Shown here one piece after another: positions 45,122-59,059 of a stretch of DNA of 64,000 bases (position 1 is its first letter; every line of letters starts with the position of its first letter). Origin of the DNA: Brachyhypopomus gauderio (taxonomy: Eukaryota > Chordata > Actinopteri > Gymnotiformes > Hypopomidae); NCBI RefSeq assembly GCF_052324685.1, contig NC_135218.1, positions 20,024,197-20,088,196 on the forward strand. The letters are read 5' to 3'. The notes under the pieces were generated by a model, which was not told the DNA's origin, searched no databases, and saw nothing but the letters and a program-made list of their open reading frames with translations. A program made the translations under genes and the position numbers.

Positions 45122-48100
45122 TCATGATGTTGAGCTGCTGTCAGAGTATTCATCAGAATCACTGATATCCGTGTCATCACTGTAATTATCCTCATTGGCT
45201 TCTTCACTGTCAGCCTCTTCATTATCAGATTCGTTGACCTCATTGCTAGAACCTCCAGTTGCTTCCTCTGAACACACACATGCACAAAACACATCATATT
45301 TAACCTGTGAAGAGTGTTCAATACATGTGTTAATGAAAATGATGTATGCACAAAATGACGAGAGAAACAGAGTGTGTGAGAGACAGAGTGTATGTGAGAG
45401 ACAGACAGACAGAGACAGACATCACTGCCTTAGTACCTGTCGCCAACTTCTCTTCGATGAGAGGGAGGAAGTGCTTGGCCTCTGGCTTTTCTGGTTCATA
45501 AATAAGAACTGAATGAAAATAAAAACAAAGATTAAAGAATGAAGTTTGTAGTGTTGTGGCTGTTAGAAGCTGGTCAGTTTAATGGAGCAGCACTGCTTGC
45601 AACCTCCTCACTACTGTTAAATCTGTGAAGTACTCACTCATTTGACAGAGTTTCTTGGCTAGTGTGTAGTTCCTGTCCATCACAGCCTTTAGGAACTATT
45701 GCCAGCAGTGCAGACACAGTATGGTGTTACCAGTGCAGACACAGTATGGTGTTACCACAGGGTGACAAAAAACTGTTTAGTATTAAAATGGCTTCTTCAC
45801 CTCTGCCAGCAACTCAATAGGAGCTCGACCCTCATTCCCTCTCCAATCTTCATCTCCACTGTCTGTTTCCTCATTGTCTCCATACCCATCATCTCTGCTA
45901 CCTGCTTCACTTAAGCTTTCCTGTGATGAATGCTTTGGTGGTCCATGGTACTGTGGATTCTGGTATCCAGGTTCACACACTGTCTGCCCATGACCGGCAC
46001 CTGCAGTCTTCTCTTCTGCAACAGAAACATGTAGTTATCTCTCCACTGATGCCTAACCCTAAACCTAACCCCCTAACCCTAAACCTGACCCTCCTAACCC
46101 TAATCCTAACCATCCTAAACTTAAATCTGACCCTCCTAACCCTAAAGCCAACCCCTAAACCTGACCCTCCTAACCCTAAACCTAACCCTCCTAACCCTAA
46201 ACCTGACCCTCCTAACCCTAATCCTAACCCCCTAAACCTAAACCTGACCCTCCTAACCCCAGAGGTGGGGACTCGAGTCACATGACTTGGACTCGAGTCA
46301 TTAATATTAAGACTTTTGACTTGACTTGAAAAAATATTCAGAGACTTAGACTTGACTTGGACTTTTACACCAATAACTTGGGACTTGAATTGGACTTGAA
46401 TCTGTTTACTTGCAAAGACTTGATTTTTTTTACCCCAAATCTAAATTTTAAAACGCATATTAATATTTATAAAGTGCGCCCCATTAATTTCATTTCCGTC
46501 CTTCTGACGCAGACCAGTGGTTGGTGCCAGAGCGAACTAGTAACTCATTGAATCATAGATATGGATCAGAGGTAAATAAACTAGATTTTTTTTCCGGCGT
46601 GAAAAATCGGATGTGTGGCGTGAGAGCATGTGAAAAAATGCGTGTGTTTCACACTCAATGCGTGAGGGTTGGCAACCCTGGGTTCTGTATCTGAAGTCGG
46701 GGAAGAGAGCCTCTCTCTGTCACCATCATATCCAGTTCTATCTCAGCATGGATTGTGTATTTGAAGACATTACGTCGAGAAAAAAATATATTGACAAAAG
46801 TTGAGCGAGTTTTCAGCTATGGGGGCATAATTCTACGGCCTCATCGTGCACAAATAACATACAGACTTTTGGCCAGTTTGGTCTTTTGCAAATGCAATGC
46901 AGAATAGTTTACTGAAATGTCTAAAGTTGCAGATTCCTGTTAATTGTTCAGTTCTTATATTTGTTTGTCTTGTGTCACTCACACATGTTCTCCAAGAAAC
47001 CAGATAAGAGAAGAGAGGGAAAAATGCTGTTATGGTTCTTTGTATTGTACTGTGAAAATATCAGCACTTTTTATTTGAACATGGAGTTCTACTTATGACT
47101 TTTTCACAGAATATTTATTTCTGGAAAATTGTAGTTTAAAGTATGAATATTTTTGCAGCCAAGTTTAACAAATTGGACTGCAATAAAGAGGTGTAATTTT
47201 AATTTTTTTTTATACTTCGTGTTTTCAGTTGCACATGTTTCATCAAGATTTGAGGACAATACAGATTTAAAAAAGAACACATGTCTATTATTTACATTTA
47301 AAATATACCTGCAACATTGGAAAAAAAAAAAAGACTCGAAAGGACTTGAAATTCCAAGTTTCAGACTTGGGACTTGACTTGACTGTTGCCTGTCTTGACT
47401 CGAGACTTGACTTGACTTGACTGTCTTTGCTTGAGACTTGACTTGGGACTTGAGGATAAAGACTTGGACTTACTTGAGACTTGCAAAACACTGACTTGGT
47501 CCCACCTCTGCCTAATCCTAAACCTAACCCCCTAAACCTAAACCTGACCCTCCTAACCCTAAACCTAACCCCCCTAAAACATAAACCTGACCCTCCTAAC
47601 CCTAACCTAACCCCAACCCCCATATTTCTAAGCCTAAAGCCCCCCAAATGCCTCAGCCCTGGAACATAATGTGTGGTTAGCAGTTTGAAAAGTTTGAAGC
47701 CTGAAGCATGTATGTATTATAACCCACCTTTGCATGTGCTAGAATACACTTCATGTGTAGGAGAATCAGTGCTATTTCCTGAAAAGGTGCAGTTTAGGGG
47801 TGACATTATTGATAGGGGAACAGCGTCCATACCTGCAGGAGCAGGTGGTGTGGGGCGTGTTTGTGCTCTGGGAGTGGGGTTAGGGGGAGGGACCACACTT
47901 GCTCGAGATGCATCCTGTAAGACTGCACAGGCTTCACTCCTGGAATCATGTAGGGATCATAAAGGTGAACCGTATATCAGAGAGAAGCACAAATGACTTC
48001 ATAACCCATGCATGATAGCACACAGGAGACACTCGGCTGTAATGCACAGGAAAGGTAGTCTGGAATGAAATGTTATACTCTAAACTAGCTTAAATATCAG

Positions 48101-50870
48101 CCTAAATCTGTGAGCTAGATTTCTGCATTTATCTGTTGAAGGCTATGTGTGTGTGTTTGTGTGTGTGTTTACCTGTAGAAGGCTGTATGCGTGTATTCAC
48201 CTGTAGGAGGCTAGATGTTTGTATTTACATGTAGAAGGCTGTGTGTGTGTGTTAGTGTGTGTTTACCTGTAGAAGGCTAAATGTGTATGGTGTGTGTTTG
48301 TGTTTACCTGTAGAAGGCTAGATGTGTATGGTGTGTGGTGTGTTTGGGTGTGTGTGTTCACCTGTAGAAGGCTAGATGTGTGTGGTGTGTGTATTTACCT
48401 GTAGGTTCTCTTGACCAGCTGTGCTGAAGCTTGCTCCCCTTCAGACAGACGTCTGCACTGCGGTGGCCTTCACAGGATTAAACATTCAGAAACAATGAAT
48501 TAACTTACACACTGGCTCTTAATAAAACCAAAGTATTTAGACAAGTTTTTAAATATGATGTAAGAATTTACTTAAGTATTTAAGTATTAAAGTAGTTAAA
48601 ATACAAAGTATTAAATTATTTAATTAATTACTGTAGTTTAAGTATTTAGAATTTAGTATATACGAAGTATTTAACTGCAGAAATCTCTCTTATGAAGTTA
48701 ATCTTATAAGTTACACTGGTTTTGGGTTAGGGTTATAGTTACACTGGTGTTGGGTGGATTTGTAGACTGTGGGCTGATTTGTTTACTATATAATCTGTAA
48801 AGAAAATTAAAACAAATTTCATTTCATTTATATTGATCAAGAACAAATGTTTAAAAACACCAAATGTTGACCCCAGTCCTGTACATTCAGATAATTCAAA
48901 ATCAAACACAAATACACACAGATACAAAAATATTAAAAGACAAAAGTCAAATAACAGTGAAAGATGGCAAGCAAAAAGACATCAACGAAATTCAGCTGTC
49001 ATACTGTGTTAACAGCCACAAAACAAATGGGTTTTAAGATGACATTAATAACGCTTAAGAGCAGGTAATGATGTGGCCAGTCTAATGTGTAGAGGGAGCT
49101 CATGTAGGTGCCTTCACAGCAAAAGCCCAAACATCTCTGTGCTTTAGCCAAGCCTTAAGGGCGGTTAGGGTTAGGGTTATAGTTAGGGGTGGCCAGTAAC
49201 GAACGGTCAGCAGATCTATGTGATGTGGAAGGAACAGAGGGGTTAAAAGGTCGGTCAGGTAATGTGGAAGGAACAGATGGGTTAAAAGGATGGTAAGGTA
49301 GGCTGGAACTTGGCCATACCGGAATTTATAAATAAAAAGTGAAACCCTCACGTCAGGAGGAAACGATGTGAGGAAATACCCTCTCACAATCACTAAAGCA
49401 CGAAAAGGACTTAACCTGTTGGTGCCTCACTCATTCGATTACAGTGAGTACTGTAATACGCTAAAGTTCTACACTACATTAATACATCCAAAAAACTATA
49501 ATAGTAAGGCCTGTTGTATTGGTAAAGCAGATGATTGGACAGCTACCTCCAAGATCCCGGACCACAGCTTTCACTTCTGCTGCATCCTGTTAAGAAAGCA
49601 TAGTCAGTTTATTGGTACAGCACATTTCATATACAGAGAGCAATGGCGTAAAAACACAGCTGCACAGTCTATACACGGACTACACACAATGATATTATAT
49701 ATAGGCCATATGACACATGGGCTACATATTCACAAAAAAAAAAAAACAGGCAGGTAATAAATAAACTAAGAAAAAAAAATACATTTGCAAAAAAGTTAAA
49801 GTGCAAAAAAAAAACAACAACAACAAAGTTTGAAGATGGCGGAGAACAATGTTTAGCCTGAACTGAAAATTAAACTGAATAGATTATCAGTCCATCCATC
49901 TTCATCTGCTTATCCGGGTTGCGGAGGCAGTAGCCTAAGCAAAGAGGCCCAGGTTTCCCTCTCCCCAGCCACCTCTTCTAGCTCTTCTGGGTGAACACTG
50001 AGGTGTTCCCAGGACAACCGACAGATATAATCTCTCCAGTTTGTCCTGAGTCTTCCCCAGGGTCTCCTCCCAGTTAAACATGCCATGAGGCGCCAGGGAG
50101 GCGCCCAGTGGGCATTCAAACCAGATGTCTTAACCACCTCAACTGGCTCCTCTCTACTTGGAGCAATAACTCTACTCCGAGTCTCTCCTGGATGGCCGTG
50201 CTCCGTACCTTATCTCTAAGGGAGAGCCCGGACAGCCAATGGAGGAAACTTCAATTAGATTGCTTGTATCTGCGACCTAATTCTCTCAGGCACTACCCAA
50301 AGAGCCGTAATGTAGACTGACCAGTAAATCGAGAGCTTTGCCTTTTGGTTCAGCTCTCTCGTCACCACAACAGTCCGGTACAGCGTCCACAACACTGCAG
50401 CCACCGCACCGATCCGCCTGTCAATCTCTCGTTCCATCCTCCACTCACTCGTGAACAAGAACCCGAGATACTTGAACTATTCCAAGTTTCAGTCTATATT
50501 TGATTAAACCCAAATCAGGGCACTTTTGAGGTTCTGTGACATTTGATTGCACAAAGTAACTAGGTATTTTAAATTATATCTGGTTGTGCTGTTACCTACA
50601 TCTGGATTCATATGAAGAGGTTATTTATGTATTACAAAAATTTAGAACTTTAAATATGGTTTTGTTATTTGTGAATGTGAATAATCAGTCAACTTAAAAA
50701 TCACTTATCTTTAAGTAGACGTCAGCTGAAATAATCTAGCTAAAAGTCTATCTGAAATGCGTCTAATCCTAATCTTAATCCTAGGAATCTTGAGTCTAAC
50801 CCTAGATCTAACTGTAGCTATTTGTCTTACCTTTGATGAGGGTTTTGAAGACTTCCCGACACATTCTAAC
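45122..50870 (-). CDS. erich2: Glutamate-rich protein 2-like, nine exons (5' exons tentative)
   Basis: Function unknown. Clear exons: 45801-46015, 45638-45695, 45437-45508, 45122-45267. They encode GNEGRAPIELLAE, FLKAVMDRNYTLAKKLCQM, LIYEPEKPEAKHFLPLIEEK and an acidic tail (SDDTDISDSDEYSDSSSTS). The motif ELLAEFLKAVM...LAKKLCQMILIYEP is what I recognise as the ERICH2 C-terminal domain. Plausible upstream exons by splice sites and phase: 47728-47778, 47833-47939, 48399-48467 (or starting at 48452), 49547-49586 and 50831-50870 with ATG at 50864. Used together they keep one open frame of 263 codons. A hAT insertion and minisatellite occupy the intron 46016-47727. The gene lies between gad1 and ssb as in mammals. 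Confidence 0.75.
46050..47635. repeat. CCTAACCCTAAACCTGA minisatellite split by a hAT element
   Basis: Units such as CCTAACCCTAAACCTGACCC fill 46050-46259 and resume at 47511-47635. They are separated by the hAT insertion. Confidence 0.85.
46260..47510. mobile_element. non-autonomous hAT element in erich2 intron
   Basis: 1,251-bp insert with ends CAGAGGTGGGGACTCGAGTC and, on the opposite strand, CAGAGGTGGGACCAAGTCAG. Subterminal regions at both sides are full of GACTTGACTTG repeats. Flanks CCTAACCC (46252-46259) and CCTAATCC (47511-47518) fit an 8-bp duplication with one mismatch, although both also match the local minisatellite. No transposase frame is seen. Confidence 0.8.
48135..48410. 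repeat. minisatellite of ACCTGTAGAAGGCTAGATG units
   Basis: Six to seven copies separated by TG-rich spacers of varying length, ending at the donor of a candidate erich2 exon. Confidence 0.8.
49890..50490 (-). mobile_element. LINE 3' fragment
   Basis: On the - strand the frames read FTSEWRMEREIDRRIGAVAA, LSIYWSVYITALWVV and EELEEVAGERETWASLLRLL, the C-terminal part of the same kind of LINE reverse-transcriptase ORF as at 43638-44826. The 3' end is CAGATGAAGATGGATGGA-like. Stops and frameshifts break it. It lies between two candidate erich2 exons, in the sense orientation of that gene. Confidence 0.8.
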
Positions 50871-50939
50871 CTGAAAATATGAAAGGTTAGATACGAAAGT
50901 GTGTATCATCATGAACATAGTTAACAAAAATGTTACTGT

Positions 50940-51560
50940 AATAAATGCACGTGTCTAATCTGGGCGGCGCTGCTGGGATTATTATCAAGCCCATATTTCG
51001 AAATCCAGAACGGCAGCCGGGCACTTTGGTAACCAATAGCAACAAACTGCTGCACACCGACACTCCCGTAGAAACACGGTGTAGCTGAGCTCAGAATTAG
51101 CCGTCACATCGTTTTACAGTGACAAAGGGTGCAAATAAATTTGAATTACAGGAAATACTAAAAGTTCGGTAAAAAAAAAAAAAAAAAAAAAAAAACGCTA
51201 GCTCGCCCAGCTCAGCTGGCTAGTTGGACTTCATGACCGAACGCCGTTCCAGCTACCGCTTCACTTCCGCGTTTACACACCTTCTCATCTCGACGGCGTG
51301 GAGAGCAAAATAAAACTAACCACTAAGACTAACACTGCCAGTTGAAACTGATTTGTGTTTCGATATGTGTTATTCGGTAATGAATATCAGTAGCTAGCAA
51401 TAAAGACCTTAAAACGCCCAGTACAAATACAACTGAGCTAACCTACGTGTTCTAACAAACAAACCATCATTTCCAAGGCAACTTTGGTGGACCAAAAAAA
51501 CCCCGAGCAGTCACGAGCCCTGTTGGACCCCACGAGCACGTGCTCCTCCACGGGGAGCCT
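50940..51560 (-). promoter_or_regulatory. probable erich2 promoter region
   Basis: Locally raised CpG content (CTGGGCGGCGCTG, CATCTCGACGGCGTGG, GACCGAACGCCG) just upstream of the first candidate erich2 exon. A poly-A run of about 24 bases lies at 51172-51195. No TATA box. Confidence 0.35.
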
Positions 51561-53544
51561 GGAGGAAACGCTCACCCCGCCTTAACATGCTGGGTAGTTA
51601 ACACGTATAACACACGTGTATTTAACTGATCCAAGTCGACAGTACATTTACTCGAGAGGCCATGGCATAAATATATAAATATATGTTTACTGCGTGTGCA
51701 CGATGTCATAAATTGTGCACGACAGGTGGGAATTGAATAAAGTGAGTGTGAATTCGGACGGGAGGGAGGAGACCTTAAATGTTCTGATTTCATGTGATTT
51801 GCCACACATACACAACAAAATGCAATAGGTATTGGTGTTTCACTTATTAAATTCATTGTAATAAATAAACATTTAGGATTCTGAAAAGCTGCTCACAAAA
51901 CAAGCACAGGTGCAAACTTAGAAAATAAATAAATACCCTCCTAATGAAGCTGGAACAAACATATTCTGAAGCGCATGGTCATGTTTATCATCATCCAACA
52001 CTTCTAGCAAACATTTCTGCTATCATAGGTCATCATGTAGGAATTCCATAATCCAGTTACTTATCTTATATACCGGTATATATATATATATCTCGTTATA
52101 TATACCTTACCGCGGTTCCGCAGTACTGAACGCATAGGGCTGGTTATACTGGTTAATACAGGTGGCCACTAGAATAACCAACGGCTAGCCGCTGTGTCCG
52201 ATCCTGTCAAATAGCAGTTTGCAGTTTCTTAAACAGACAACTCTTAAATAACTCCATTATCTACATGCAAAACCAATAGGCTAATAGCTTTATTACCTTA
52301 ATTATCCAAAAAACAACAGGATACTCGTTGGCTAAACGAACCTAAAGAAAGGTTTGAAACGGATTATTCCCCATAACAGCGAGGGCCGCGATACTAAATG
52401 TGTCTCCAGTTATGGGCAAACACCCAAAAAGTGAAAGCATCGGTGAGCACTTCTTTGCTCCATATACCAACTCTAGAGACGTGGCTCGAAGAGTTTAATC
52501 ACTTCCTAGAATTTGATAAGAACTCTGGGGGAGCCCGTCAGAATGAAGAGTTGTGACTCGCCGCTGCCCAATCATCAAAGCACACAATAAACTCGTGTTC
52601 CTAAGGATGCAATATTAAATTTAGGATAAAGGTTTAGAATATTTTTGAATAGACATCAGATAGATTGATGCACCTCTAGGGTTCCTCACACCTGTCTCCT
52701 GTGGCATCATATGACTCCAGTGATTGGCTAATGCAATATAGGATTTTGACTTAGACTTAGTTCTTCTGTCACATTTGAAAGGGTAAGGCATAGTACCATA
52801 TAAACTCAATAAGCGTCTTAACTTCACATGCAAATTTATGAACTCATTAGCAGTTTTATTAACTCATTAATTGGCTTAACTGCACAAATTTGGTCCAATG
52901 ACTCATGATTCTCAAATCGCAGCTAATTGTAGCAAATCCACACAGCTAACCCAGCTACCCCGGACTAACCTGGTTAACCCTAATCGGTTTTTAAAGGGCT
53001 AACCCTAACGGTTTTTATGCACCTTTTGGACAGTAAAAATGTAAATGTGCATGTGTCATTCCTGACTTCTAAAACTTTAGAATTCAGTGTAAACAGGTCA
53101 CGTCATAAAGTCATTAAAGTTATTAAAATTTTTAGCTGACATGAACACTGGAATAAACATTTAACTTTTACAATATTGAATGTTACTGTTAACACTGATC
53201 TTCAGGAAAGTTTAAGTTTTATGGTCATTACATTTGGTCACTGTTGGAATCATTGTATGTTCTGGTGGCTGAGAATGGGCCAGGATCAAGGCCAGTGCTG
53301 AATTAACATGTGAAATTGTAAAGCTGACACTGTGAGTGTTACTGTAAAACTGATCAGAACCAATCATAAAGAAAACAGTTTCCTTCACTCTAATAGCTGT
53401 TTACTGTATATGAAGTTTAAGAGTTGTACAAGACATTCCAATTTTCAGTTCAGTTAAAACTTTAGGCAGGTTAAAAAACGTGGATTGGCTGGTTCAGGTG
53501 TGTTTGGAAATGGGGTTGAACAGAAACATGGTCAGAAGTGGACT

Positions 53545-53870
53545 AAAAACTCCAGACCTCTATACAGCACACACACAGGTGGACTACAAAACCCAGACCC
53601 AAACACAGTAAACACACTTGTGGACTACAAATCCCAGATCTGAACACAGCAAACACACTGGTGGACTACAAAACCCAGACCTGAACACAGCAAACACACT
53701 GGTGGACTACAAACCCCAGACTTGAACACAGTAAACACACTGGTGGACTACAAACCCCAGACTTGAACACAGCAAGCACACTGGAGGACTACAAACCCCA
53801 GACCTCAACACAGCAAACTGGTAGACTACAAACCCCAAATCTGAACACAGTAAACACACTGTTGACTTCT
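53545..53870. repeat. about 41-bp minisatellite
   Basis: Eight copies of a unit with GTGGACTACAAAACCCAGAC and TGAACACAGCAAACACACT. Confidence 0.88.
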
Positions 53871-55394
53871 CACTGTGATTCCATTAGTCATACTACAGTA
53901 TGATTTAACCATAATTTTACATGTGACTTTCTCCAGTAATCATGGACAATTAATGATTTCATGCTTGTAAAGACATCACTGAATTTGATATGATGTCCAC
54001 ATTAGTCTCACACCAACCACTCTGAACATTATCTCAGCTAATGTGTTGAGGAAATTCTGTCCTTGGAGTGCAAACTCAATATGTCTGAAAGTTCAGACCT
54101 GCCAGTCATCTGTTAATGTCCATTTGGAACTATCTATGCAAAATAGTGAAAACAGGCTAATGTAAGGGGTCAGCATTAGTCTTGGAACTGGAACGCCTGC
54201 TAAAAGAACAAGAGGATTAAAACATTTTTAGATACAGTCCATGGGGTACCAGCACAACCTATTTTACATGGAGAGGGGGAGGGAGGGAGGGAGAGAGAGA
54301 GAGAGACAGAGAGAGAGAAAGAGAGAGAAGTGGGTAATTTGTATTGTCATGGGTTCAGCTTGGCTAATTAGGTTGGCTAGTCACACAGTGTAGTAGGGAG
54401 TTTATTAGCAAAGTGTGGAGAGTTTATTAGCAAAACGTCTTTATACATTATAAGGGTGTAGGGTGTTGATTAGCAAATCTACTTTACACATTGAAAGGAT
54501 ACTTCCCTCTGTAACATGCCTGAAAAACTCACTCTGGAGTGCTTGTAAAATGTTCAGATGAAAATAATTTTTGTACAATTGTACATTTTTATTGTAACGC
54601 TGAGGGGATCATGGAGCGATAGGGCGAACACAAACACTGAGAGGAGTGAGATATATTGAAGGGCTATAGCCCTAGACATAATGAACTACAAAGAACAAAC
54701 CATAAGAAGACACTGAAATACAACAATCACGATATTGAACAGGGCTGATCACCAAACAATGATCTGCAACTCAGTAGACAAAACACGCAATATATACACC
54801 ATAATAAACATGAAACACCTGAATACGCTAACGAGGCGGACGGGTTACAAAATACGACGAAGGACCTTGAAAGACAGAACGTGCGCATGGTTAAATAAAC
54901 AAAACAGACGTGAGTGACAGGTGGGGGCGGGGCTAACTGTGACGTGCATCTTAAAGCTTTCACGGAGAGGTAGTCCCGTGATATTGGAATGTAGTTTATC
55001 TGATTTGCAGCTAATTCTGAACACATTTATTTTACTTTTCATCTGTAGTCAAGTAGCCCTGCATCCTGTGTTGTCAAATGGCTTCTGCTCTTTGGTGTGT
55101 TAAACCAAGGCCACCAAAGTGATTTAAAGGCACTGGGAGAACCAGCGGACCCGGCTGTGATGGAGTGATCGTATTGTCTTGATAAGAACAACACTTCTGT
55201 TTGCAATTGCCATCGTGGCAAAACGTGTGTATTTACTGCTACAACACAGTGAGACCAAGACAAGAATGACAAAGGTGTTAATTTTTCTAAGAACTCATTC
55301 AGATTGATGGGCCTGTACAGACAGTGGAGAGTTAGAGATTCTTGTCCACATCATTTCTCTCTTTATATGGTTTAGTTTTAATCCAAAACAAGGA

Positions 55395-55872
55395 GGAGAG
55401 GGATCAAAAGGGGTGGGGAGGGGAGGGGAAAAGAGGGGAGGGGTAAGAAGGGGAGGGGAGGGGTAAGGAGGGAGGGGTAAGAAGGCGAGGGGAGGGGTAA
55501 GAAGGGGAGGGGAGGGGAGGGGTAAGGAGGGAGGGGTAAGAAGGCGAGGGGAGGGGAAAAGAGGGGAGGGGTAAGAAGGGGAGGGGAGGGGTAAGGAGGG
55601 AGGGGTAAGAAGGCGAGGGGAGGGGTAAGAAGGGGAGGGGAGGGGAGGGGTAAGGAGGGAGGGGTAAGAAGGCGAGGGGAGGGGAAAAGAGGGGAGGGGT
55701 AAGAAGGGGAGGGGAGGGGAGGGGTAAGGAGGGAGGGGTAAGAAGGCGAGGGGAGGGGTAAGGAGGGAGGGGTAAGAAGGGGAGGGGAGGGGAGGGGAAA
55801 AGAGGGGAGGGGTAAGAAGGGGAGGGGAGGGGAAAGGAGGGAGGGGTAAGAAGGGGAGGGGAGGGGAAAGGA
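55395..55872. repeat. 470-bp polypurine minisatellite
   Basis: GGGGAGGGGTAAGAAGG, GAGGGGTAAGAAGGCG and GGGGAAAAGAGGGG units alternate. The strand is almost wholly purine except for the T of GTAAG and the C of GGCGAG. Dense G-tracts occur throughout. Confidence 0.92.
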
Positions 55873-55949
55873 TAAAAAATTCTTATTCTTCTACATACCA
55901 TTACTGTAGTCATTACTGTAGTCTCTAACGTGGTCATTACTGTAGTCAT

Positions 55950-56250
55950 TACTCTAGCATAATCAGAAGTACAGACATAGCGTAATCAGAAGTACAGACA
56001 GCATGATCAGGAGTACAGATGTAGCATAATCAGGTGTACAGACATAGCATAATCAGGAGTACAGACATAGCGTAATCAGAAGTACAGACAGCATGATCAG
56101 GAGTACAGATGTAGCATAATCAGGTGTACAGACATAGCATAATCAGGAGTACAGACATAGCATAATCAGGAGTACAGACATAGCATAATCAAGAGTACAG
56201 ACAGCATAATCAGGAGTACAGACAGCATAATCAGGTGTACAGACAGCACA
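55950..56250. repeat. about 23-bp minisatellite
   Basis: Twelve or so copies of GCATAATCAGGAGTACAGAC, with ATA added in some copies. Confidence 0.88.
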
Positions 56251-58054
56251 ATCCAACCAACCGATTTTATTTATGAACTCTTACGTCAGCTGCCTTTATA
56301 AGCATGTCTGAGCAGATGCTTACTGTGCCCAGTATGGGCACAGTTCCTACACTAACCATAAACCTGCATGAAGATCAGATGTACTGATGCAGCCTTCTGT
56401 GATGCACGTGGAACATAAGGACAGTTCCCAGCATGCTGCACTCCTGGGGATGGTGTAAGAATGGAGGCGAAGCAGACAACACACTATTAGAGTCATTTCA
56501 CACATGAATGCTCTTACTTCCAGACATGCATGGCCTTCTACATGCACACACACCCTGTAACACGTGGTGGTGACAGACTTAAGTGTGCACACCCACATCT
56601 CACACAGTCTGCTGTGCATCCAGGCTATGGGTGACCATTATTGTGAATGGAGTTAATCACACATGAAAATTACAATCAGGAGGACCATCTGCTCTTTATA
56701 GGAACACTGATTGCTGCATTGAACACTTACCAAATATTTACTTCCCTGAAACCACAGAGCTCACAACTCTCCACATGTGTGAGAGGAACAGCAGAGAACA
56801 ACCCCTTTTCCCCTTGACCACTTTTTCCCTTGACCGTCCTACTCTGAGCAAGAACTCCTTCCTGGAAGGCCTTAGGGCAAAGACCATAGCTCAGAATGAG
56901 GCTGACCTGTGACAGGTGGCAGTTGTGGTTAAATGTGTTCAAAAAACACATTAACATGAAAAGTAACACAGTCACTTGAAAGTGTGAGAGACTGTGTGAT
57001 CTGCAGGGACAGTAAGACAGCAGGGCTGAATGAGTGCTGGTCTGATATGTTATGGGTCTCAGAGTGCAGGTAAGAAAGCTAAGCTCTCATGCTTACAGAC
57101 TTACTAAGTTACTTACTAAGGCGTGGTATTAGTAAAGCTCAACCCCAGTTGATACCCACAAACCAATAAAACACATTCAGTAAAATAGGTCATATACAAG
57201 CAGAGTATTAACATTTAGTAATCGAATTATTAGGCTTACAAATCACTTACTTCAACAGAAGAAAACCCGGACAGAACTAAGAATGAGCATAAGAACAATG
57301 AATAACAACAACGTTTCTGTTTGTGTGAGTGTCTGTTTGTGAGTGTATGTCTGCATATGTATGTGTCTCTGCATCTGCTTGCGAGTGTGTGTGCATATGT
57401 GTGTGTGTGTGTTATCATCTCAGGCCATAGCCCTGTTAAACAAAGGCACTTATCCCTGCTCATTATTTTGTATGAGACAATCTTGAAACAACGAAATAAC
57501 CACATCAACTGCTTTTTTGTGGCCCCCATTATCATTTAAATGAAGCTGGTGGGTTGGGGGTGGGGGGTGGGGGTGTTTACCCAGCCGGCGGAAGCAGCAG
57601 CCAGTCCACACATGCGTGTGTTTTCAGTACAGCGATGTGTGCATACATGAGTTTGAGAAACGTTCCTCCTTTGCTTCCTGTGTCTCTCACACTTGTTTGG
57701 CTCAGTATTCTTTAACATAGTCTCTGGTCAGCTAGTGTCCAGCTTGCCTCTAATTGCTCACTGTGAATGCCATGCACACCTAATGATGATGAATACTGGT
57801 TCAGGCTCCAGTGCTTTGGCAGGTTGGACTAGCCTTCACACCAGACCCTGCCCTGATCCAGATCCTGCCCTGACCCAGATTCTGCCCTGCACCTGAGCTT
57901 GGGGTGACAGATAAACTGTTGTACAGTAAAGTCCACATACAGTATGTAGAACTGTAACTGTTAATATAGTCACAACTCTGTTATCATTTGCCCATTATTG
58001 TACAATTCGGTTATTGCCAACTTTACATCTCAACTGAACCACTTATGACCTATA

Positions 58055-58365
58055 TGATGACCCCACACCACCGATCACCCCACATGGTCACCCCACACTA
58101 CCTATATGATCACCCCACATGGTCACCCCACATCACCTATATAATCACCCCAAACGGTCACCCCACACCACCTACATGATCACCCCACACCACTTATATG
58201 ATCATCCAACACGGTCACCCCACACCACCTATATGATCACCCCACATGGTCACCCCACACCACCTATATGATCATCCCACACGGTCATCCCACACCACGT
58301 ACATGATCACCCCACACGGTCACCCCACACCACCTATATGATCACTCCTCCTATATGACCACTCC
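58055..58365. repeat. CACCCCACAC minisatellite
   Basis: Units combine CACCCCACACCACCTATATG with ATCACCCCACATGGT; about nine copies. Confidence 0.85.
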
Positions 58366-59059
58366 GCACACTGACACTGAGCACACGTGTATTTTGGGTT
58401 AGAATAAGGTTAGCACAGCTGATGAGATTTAGTGTGAATATTTACCATGTCAATAAAGTACCACTGATTTGAATTGAATTGACAGGAACAGGAAAAGAGA
58501 AGGAGATGGAAGGAGAGAGGAGGAGAGAGAGGACAATGAGGAGAGAGGAGAGAGAGGAGAAAGGAGGAGAGAGGAGAAAGGAGAGGAGAGAGGAGAAAGA
58601 TGAGATTGGGGGCTGAGGAGGAGATTCATTAACTCAGTTAAGATTCTGAGGCCCCTTTAGCTCAGTTGTGTGTTTCCCATTGGCTGCACAGCTGTTAGTT
58701 TAGAGCATCACACAGAAGCGTGATCACCAGCCTGCTGCTCTGAAGCAGCCTATAATTTTCCAGATGTAGTAATCACTGGTGTCCATGGTAACCATGCTAG
58801 GTAATTTTCTTATTCTTGTCATTAAGAGTGGTTTGGGGTCAAGGGTCAGGGCGGGGGAAGGACATAAATCAGAAATCAACACCTTGCTATAATCCCACTT
58901 CCAGCTCTGCCTCACCCTCCCCACCAATCCAGTCTAGTCTTGCCAGTCCCACTCTTTACTAACTTTACTAATCCTAACTTTACTAACCCTAACTTTACTA
59001 ACTTTACCTCAGATACTGGACCACAGCATAAGCAGCACCTGCCAGCTGACCTTCCTGGA

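Noticed and set aside
54595..54965. Possible LTR or SINE with a TGTAACG end
   Set aside because: I could find neither a matching second end nor a flanking duplication, so boundaries and class are unsupported.
55404..55949. 181-codon Pro/Ser-rich frame on the minus strand
   Set aside because: Direct translation of the polypurine minisatellite.
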